A stretch of DNA of 64,000 nt from Sistotremastrum niveocremeum HHB9708. Taxonomy: Eukaryota; Basidiomycota; Agaricomycetes; Sistotremastrales; Sistotremastraceae. Below the pieces are notes generated by a model. It was not told where the DNA came from. It saw nothing but the letters and a program-made list of their open reading frames with translations, and ran no database searches. Position 1 is the stretch's first letter. Each line of letters begins with the position of its first letter. The DNA lies in NCBI GenBank assembly GCA_001630475.1, contig KV419404.1, positions 706,066 through 770,065 of the forward strand. The letters run 5' to 3'. Made by a program: the position numbers and the translations under genes. Positions 53,085 to 64,000 of this stretch are shown here, piece after piece.

Positions 53085-56000
53085 ATGGCAGCGCCAGTCG
53101 ACCCCATTCAGCTCTTCAGCGCTGCCATCAATGACCCTCCGAACTCGGCGCAGCAGGCTCAGACACTGGCTACACTCCGGGAAGCTCTTGAATCACAACC
53201 CAATCGACTGCCTATGTTTCTCTCGACCTTGGTTGGATCAACAGCGCGTGCCGAGAATTCGTTGTTGAAGAGCTGGATGCTGGATCTTTTGCATTATGCT
53301 TTGTCGCAGACGACGTTAAATATTGACGCACGGACACAATGTGAGGAAGCGATTCTTTGTGGTTGCATGAAACCTGGAATGTATTGGAGCCTGACTTGGG
53401 AAATTGTTTAGTGGCTTCAAGCAGTCTGGATGTACTGGAGAGTCTGTTAAATGAGGGGGACGTGACGACGTGCAAGGTTGTGATCCAATGCTTTGCTTCT
53501 GTGTATCCATTGCTCTTTCGTCTGCTGTACGTATCGCGTCGAATTGCAGTTGTCCTGAACGAACCATTGAATGACTGTGTGATAGATGTCTGAGTCGGCA
53601 ACAACCCTCTGCACGAAGTCAATGGGAGACCGTTGGCAGAGCCAAGGCTCGTATCCTGGACCTCGTTGGAGCTCCCGGAGTAAACATCGGATTGAAGTTG
53701 GCGGCCTTGAAGTTTATGCAACGCGTAATTCTAGTGCAGACACGCAATGCTGTTGATCCAAGGGTGCGCTTTGTCTTTTGCTCTCAGACTGTCATATCTT
53801 AACCCTTATTGGTTAGCTACAATCCAAAAACGACCCCAATCTATCGCAGTGTCCAACGGATCATCCCTTTCTCAAAGCCGACCAATTGGAGCAGGAGGGT
53901 GTTCGTTTGCTGCAACAGCTCGTCACGATATTGTTCACTAGCCAGTACGTCCTTATGCTCTTTCATTAGGTGATATTCCCATCTGACTTTCTATTCAGAA
54001 GCGTAGATCTGATATCGGCCATTGTGAATGGTTGGGCTTCACTGGTGGAACATCGGCCTATTTTCCTCCCTTTCATTGTTCAGACCTTAGTCACCTGGAC
54101 ACCTAATGCTCTGGCCGCTTCCCCATCCAACATCCGAAGCGTTGAAAAGACCATAAAAATCATGCTTGTGTATATTTCGAAGTGAGTCAACTCTTATTCA
54201 ATGCAGAATCTTATTCACGCGGACTTTTCATAGAAAGCCCCAAGCGGCACCGCACATGGCGCAAATCAATGCTGCACTGGGCCAGCAAGCTATGCGACTG
54301 GAACAGTTAGCCCAGGATGAGCGCAATCGACGAGCAGAGGCCAGCCGGAAGCGTTCATTGCCAGCCTCTGAAGAGACTGGATCGGATCCAAAGCGACCTA
54401 AAATCGAAAATCAACCCGAAGCTGGACCATCCATCGCTAGTGTCCTGTCATCGTTCGACTTCCGAACGTTACCAGCAGCGCTCATCATCGAGCTTATCAT
54501 TGCTAACCTAACTGCCTTGTCTGCCACTACCCTGCAAACCGCTGTAGCAGTAATGAATATTCACGCTTTTCGTCGCCTAATATCTGACCGTTCTATAGAA
54601 TCACAGACAAACGATACGAAGTCAGACCCCAGCGGACCCTTCTCAATTACCAAATGGTGAAGCGGCGGTACCAGTAGCCGAACCTGTGGACCCCCTAAAA
54701 ATGGAGATTGACGACGAACTTGACTACAAGCTAGACAGATTGGATAGCCAGGTGAGCGCATTGACATCTTTGGACGGATCCGATGTAAACCCTGGATCGT
54801 AGTTGGAGGAGCAACAAGACCCCGCTCATTCTCGAGATGGCAATGCCGCAGTTGGCTTCCCCCTCAATCTTACTGAGTTTGCAATGCCCCCGCCAAGGGC
54901 ATTGTCAGAGTCCGAACGTGAAGTGTTAGTTAAATCCTCACTATTGGAGATGCAACACAGAGCAGAGGAGCTTTTACGGCCGAATAATAAGGAAGATGAC
55001 TCCAAAGCTGCTGGTCTGTTGGGAAAACCCTTAGCAGCAATGTCAAGTCTCTTCCTTGTGAGAATAGTCAGCAGAGGGCTAGAGTCACCGTTCCAGGACG
55101 AGGCAATATCATCATCAGACTTGCCTGTTCAGAAGCAGCGGCAAGTGGATCGCCTGCGTCAGAGTTTGTGCGACTTTGTGTTGGACAATTTCCCAGCCAG
55201 GTCAGTTCCGTAGCCGCGATGCATGATTAGGCACTAATGTGGAAATTGAGTAGAGCCGAATTCGCGACGATGTGGATGAACGAAGAGTGGTATAACGATC
55301 GCATACAATCCGCGGAAAATCCCTCCAGGGTGCGCTCCTTTTTCGTTCTCACGCTCTTTGGTCTCTCTGATTGTTGCATAGCCGCCCGTGTACGACGTTT
55401 GGTTACAAAAAATTGTATCTGGTTATCGGCGGAAACTGGATGGCAAAGACAAGAGTTTCTCTGCATTCCTCCTCGATCTCCCTCACATTTCTTCAACCCT
55501 TCTCGAACTTCTACGTGAGCTGTGCCTGGATCCCGAAAGGCATGCTTTCTTTGCTCCAGACGGATTAAGTTCGACTGATCATGAGACAGGATGTCGGTTG
55601 GTTTCACGACTCTTCGCGAACTTGTTGCCACACGTCCACCAGTTCGATCCGAAGCTCTGTGTATACTCCTTGAACTCACCACGCACCCTGGTATGCGTTG
55701 TATATTCTCAGTATTTACCCCTTTTGTTGACCTTTGGCTCACATAGAAAAAGTGCCCCGGAATGCGGCCATCATTACGCTGAAACGATGGGTGCCCGACG
55801 TACAGCCCATGGATGGGCTGATCAGGGAATTTGCCCGCCAGATGCTTCGACGATTAGAAAAGAAAGTCTCCCAAGAACCTACATCAGGTGCAGGAGACAA
55901 TGCCACAGAGGAAGATGGTCAATTGCCAGCGGAAGCTCTTGTTCAGACACCGTATCTTCCTGTGGATCTTCACCTTCCTGCAGAGAAGCCTCAGGTACTA

Positions 56001-57283
56001 CAATACGTGGAACTCCTCTTTGCTTTATCGGTCAAGGCACCCGATCTATTAGACGAGTAAGCTAAATAGTCACCGGACTCTTCCCACGTTAACCGCTCAA
56101 TAGCATTTTCGCGGGTTACTCCCGGATGGATGTGTCGGTTCAGGAAGCTCTTCAGGATCTTCTCACGCCACTGATACGATCACTTGGCTCGGGCCACGGT
56201 AAACTATTGACTTTGCTACGTAACATTCGTCGAGGGGCCGAGTCGTTGGCTTTGCGCGTCATTACCATTTTCACCGAGAACGGTCGGCCCAGTGCACCCC
56301 TGGTGGCCTTGGTGAAAGCACTCATTGCAGAACGCAATCTCGATGCTCGTTTCCTGATGCCCATCATTGGGGAGATGGATAAGGTAAATATAATATCATT
56401 CAGTACAGGAGCGCGTATATTCACACCCTTCAAAAAGGCCGATATCATCCGACATCTTCCCCGTGTCGTGGCTACCCTCAATGGCACAGCTGAGCAGAAG
56501 AATATTGTCCGCTCTGTGTTTACGACTATTATCTCCACACCTTCCGAAAACTTTGGGACTGTATCATCGAACGAGCCGCGAGTCCGTCATAGCGAGCTCC
56601 TTACGCCCGCCGAATTGATGATTCTGTTACATCAATATGAGAAGGAAATTGGCTTGAAAAGTGCCATGGAAGGTACGAGGCGTTCTTGAATATACCGCCA
56701 TCGCGCCTTACATCTCCCTGCGTCCAGGAATCGGAATCTGTTTTTCAATGACCGAGGTATTTCGTTCTGAGATCTTGGCTGTTGTAATGCAACAAATTGT
56801 GGACGAGCCTGTACTTCCTGTGCTCTTTCTTCGTACGGTACGTCTGTGTCATTCACTAATCGAGCCTACTTGAAATCTATTTTGTCTTGATCATAGGTGA
56901 TCCAGGCGGTGACAACATACAAATCGCTTGTTGGGTTCGTTTCTACGACGTTATTATCTAGGCTTGTCACAAAACGAATATGGATCAATCCTCCGCTGTG
57001 GGAAGGGTTCATACGTTGTGCAAAAGCGATTGCCCCTGCCAGCTTTGGTGCCCTGGTCCAGCTACCGAAAGAACAACTTCGGGAGATTGTCGACAAACAG
57101 CCTAGTCTGAAAGCTGGACTCAGAGAGTTTGTTCTCAAGAAGTCTGGCAACAAGGCCAAGGTAGCAGGTTTCCTTGACATCTTCAATGACGAGACGCCTA
57201 GTTCTACGGAGTCAAGTGTTCAAAGACCTCAGACACCTACTCAACCTCCAATACCTGCAGTTTCTTCTCCGACAGCAGCATGA
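53085..57283 (+). CDS. PTA1: Symplekin / Pta1, scaffold of the pre-mRNA 3'-end processing complex
   Basis: Symplekin/Pta1 holds the cleavage and polyadenylation factor together and binds Ssu72. Start MAAPVDPIQLFSAAINDPP. The N-terminal HEAT-like part includes LKSWMLDLLHYALSQTTLN, VGRAKARILDLVGAPGVNIG, KLAALKFMQRVILVQTRN and VDLISAIVNGWASLVEHRP. A nuclear-signal-rich linker follows (SRKRSLPASEETGSDPKRPK). The C-terminal symplekin domain has VVMQQIVDEPVLPVLFLRT, YKSLVGFVSTTLLSRLV and WINPPLWEGFIRCAKAIAP. The end is a Pro/Thr tail, PPIPAVSSPTAA. About 15 exons and about 1,100 residues, consistent with the family. Confidence 0.88.
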
Positions 57284-57723
57284 TATATTCTTGTAGCATA
57301 GCATACGTCGTTATTACATGTGAAATAGGACGCTCTTTCTTCTTCTGGTAATTTAATGGTATGGATCAAGGTAAATCAGCTGCCTCTTTTACGAAAGTCA
57401 ATTTCAACTAGAGTGGGCTTCGGGTGGATTGATATTGCGGATGAGTATGCACAGTAGTACCAGTGGTCGATGTCGGTAGTGGTTGGTACATGCATGTAAT
57501 AGAAGATGCAACTTGAATATCAATCATGAAGCCGAAAACGTAAAAAGACACGAATAGGGAAACTTTTGTTTCCATTGAAGGGAATGCCGTCCATTTCGGA
57601 AATCGGGTGCCTCGTTTCTGTGGGCCACCCTGCGGCGAGACGGAACGCGTTCTCGAATTCTTATCACTTGGTTATCGCAGATTAGTTGTCCTTCTGAGAG
57701 GCAACTGCATACCACTCGACTCG
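57284..57723. other. Spacer between PTA1 and SLT2
   Basis: This 440-base stretch contains the PTA1 3' flank and SLT2 promoter. No gene or repeat is supported. Confidence 0.6.
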
Positions 57724-60373
<2,650 letters not shown>

Positions 60374-60556
60374 GGAGGCAACTGGGAGAGCTTTGACATT
60401 TATAGATTGCTTTTTGCTTTGTTGTATTAATGACTATAGACTACATGTCCACCGATGATACACATTTGAGGAAGGAATGACACTTGTGATACATCCAAGA
60501 GGGATAGGCTGATGCGATAAATAGATGCGAGGGATCTAGTACTCGAAAGACAGGGT

Positions 60557-61629
60557 TCACTGCTCGAGAATAGTTTGGATGCCTGAAAGAAAAAGCAAGT
60601 CAGATTAAGTCAGAGTACATTGCCAGAAGGGCAAGCCGCGTACGTTCGATGATATCGAGGTAAGCTTTGGTTGCCGGGCTGTCGGGGAATTCTTGCAAGA
60701 AGTTAAACCCATAATCGGCACTTTTACCGATGCGTGGGTCCAGGGGTACAGCACCCAAAAGCTCTATCCCGGTCTCCTGAGCCAATCGTTTGGCTCCTCC
60801 AGTGCTTGGAATGAAAATCTGAGATTCATTCTTGCAACTGGGGCACACGAAGCCGGACATGTTCTCCACGAGTCCAAGGATGGGTATGCCAACCTTTCGG
60901 CAGAAATCGATCTCTCTCCGTACATCCTGCAAAGCGACCTCCTGCGGTGTAGTGATAAGCACTGCACCATCGATACCAGATTCTTTCAGGTATTGAACGA
61001 TACTGAGGTGCTCGTCGGAAGTTCCAGGGGGGGTATCGACGATGAGCCAGTCCAAGTCACCCCAGTCGACATCTTTCAAAAACTGGGAGATAAGGCCGTT
61101 CTTCTTGGGACCTCGCCACATGACGGCATTCTTGGACGATGGAAGCATGAATGCGACGGACATCACGCCGAGATTATCTTGAACATAGACAGGCGACCAA
61201 CCCGTCGAAGACGTATGCACCTTTTCTTCAGATATTCCAAAGATGGTGGGGATAGATGGACCGCATATATCGACGTCCATGATACCAGTCTAATGACATG
61301 CTTAGTCAGAGCAGTTGAGAAGATTAGACAGTACGCACTTGGGCGTTTTCATCTGAAGCGAATGCCCAGGCCAGCTGAGCAGTGAATGTGCTCTTCCCTA
61401 CACCACCCTTCCCGCTCAAAACCAGAATCTTTCGTTTGACTGTCGACATTCTCTGACGAATGAAAGGCAGGGCGGGGTCGGGTCCTTTGGGTGTCGAGGA
61501 GGCGCATATTTCCTGGTTTGCACATCCAGCGCAAGCGTCAGCTTTGCCAGCTAATTCGGATTCAGTGCCTGGACAGTGTTCTGGGGCATCTTCAGGGACG
61601 TCGGCTGGTGGACGCTGCACGGCGATCAT
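60557..61629 (-). CDS. NBP35: Cytosolic Fe-S cluster assembly ATPase Nbp35 (NUBP1)
   Basis: Nbp35 and Cfd1 form the scaffold on which cytosolic and nuclear Fe-S clusters are built. Start [20 protein letters not shown]. The N-terminal cluster cysteines read CPG...[11 protein letters not shown], present in Nbp35 and lacking in Cfd1. The Walker A loop is [27 protein letters not shown] follows an intron (61280-61340). The C-terminal CxxC bridge is [13 protein letters not shown] last intron (60592-60648) leads to RIQTILEQ. An in-frame ATG further up at 61680 would overlap the U2AF65 start codon, so 61629 is preferred. The gene is head-to-head with U2AF65. Confidence 0.9.
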
Positions 61630-61678
61630 GAGCAAGTTTTGTTCTTTCAAACTCCGCTCCTTCTCTAGTTTGGCGAAC
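61630..61678. promoter_or_regulatory. 49-base bidirectional spacer between NBP35 and U2AF65
   Basis: The start codons are 49 bases apart if NBP35 starts at 61629. If it starts at 61680 the two ATGs overlap on complementary strands. Leaders must run into the opposite gene's first exon. Confidence 0.6.
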
Positions 61679-63860
<2,182 letters not shown>

Positions 63861-64000
63861 TTGGTGTACAAAACTTTGCCTTCATTGAGGCTCCTCTTAT
63901 TAATTGTATTGATCCTGCGATTTTGTGTGTCGGTTAACTAGCCAACAGATTATGTGATACCTGTGCAATAATTATGATCGCGGGACTGATGTAGCATTGA

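Overview
The window reads as chromosomal DNA of a filamentous basidiomycete (Agaricomycotina type). It is gene-dense. Nearly every gene is cut by many short introns of about 45-65 bases with GT..AG ends. The gene set is fungal (Urbs1-type GATA factor, Tul1 ligase, TOK potassium channel, Kei1, Slt2 MAP kinase). No rRNA, tRNA, CRISPR, plasmid or phage feature was seen, and no intact mobile element. Species cannot be named from the sequence. Gene ends given here are start codon to stop codon and include introns. Splice sites were worked out by hand from frame continuity and GT/AG.

Layout. 1-1683: iron-responsive GATA regulator (minus, runs off the left edge). 2856-4657: GPI-anchored-type aspartic protease. 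4734-5981: METTL21-like methyltransferase. 6137-7655: unknown coiled-coil protein. 7935-8756: kinetochore NNF1. 8796-11703: TUL1 membrane E3 ligase. 11865-12721: riboflavin RIB3. 13174-14326: mitochondrial phosphate carrier. 14731-18222: CLC chloride transporter. 18302-19794: KAT14-like acetyltransferase. 19805-22354: class I sirtuin. 22393-23938: unknown nuclear-type protein. 24185-25833: SLY41-like transporter. 26323-26793: histone H4. 27038-29162: CUE-DUF1771-Smr protein. 29855-30392: UPF0357 small membrane protein. 30827-33212: F-BAR/RhoGAP RGD1.

A stretch of 4.9 kb (33213-38146) then holds no gene I can support. After it come NUP85, KEI1, a small one-TM protein, TOK1 channel, IPI3, a 4EHP-type cap-binding protein, TMEM14, a PQ-loop protein, an SLC35F transporter, VMA10, PTA1/symplekin, SLT2 MAP kinase, NBP35 and U2AF65.

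Architecture. Strands alternate almost gene by gene. Five head-to-head pairs have start codons only 39-101 bases apart: NNF1/TUL1, CLC/KAT14, 4EHP/TMEM14, VMA10/PTA1 and NBP35/U2AF65. Several of these genes have extremely small first coding exons. In TMEM14 and VMA10 the first coding exon is the ATG alone. The KAT14-like acetyltransferase and the sirtuin converge with 10 bases between stop codons, and histone H4 lies a few kb away. I found no operon-like pathway and no convincing wholly new system. The most notable signals are the compact bidirectional promoters, the ATG-only and 10-base exons, the duplicated zinc-finger intron in the GATA gene, the variant CLC selectivity motif, and the empty 4.9-kb block.
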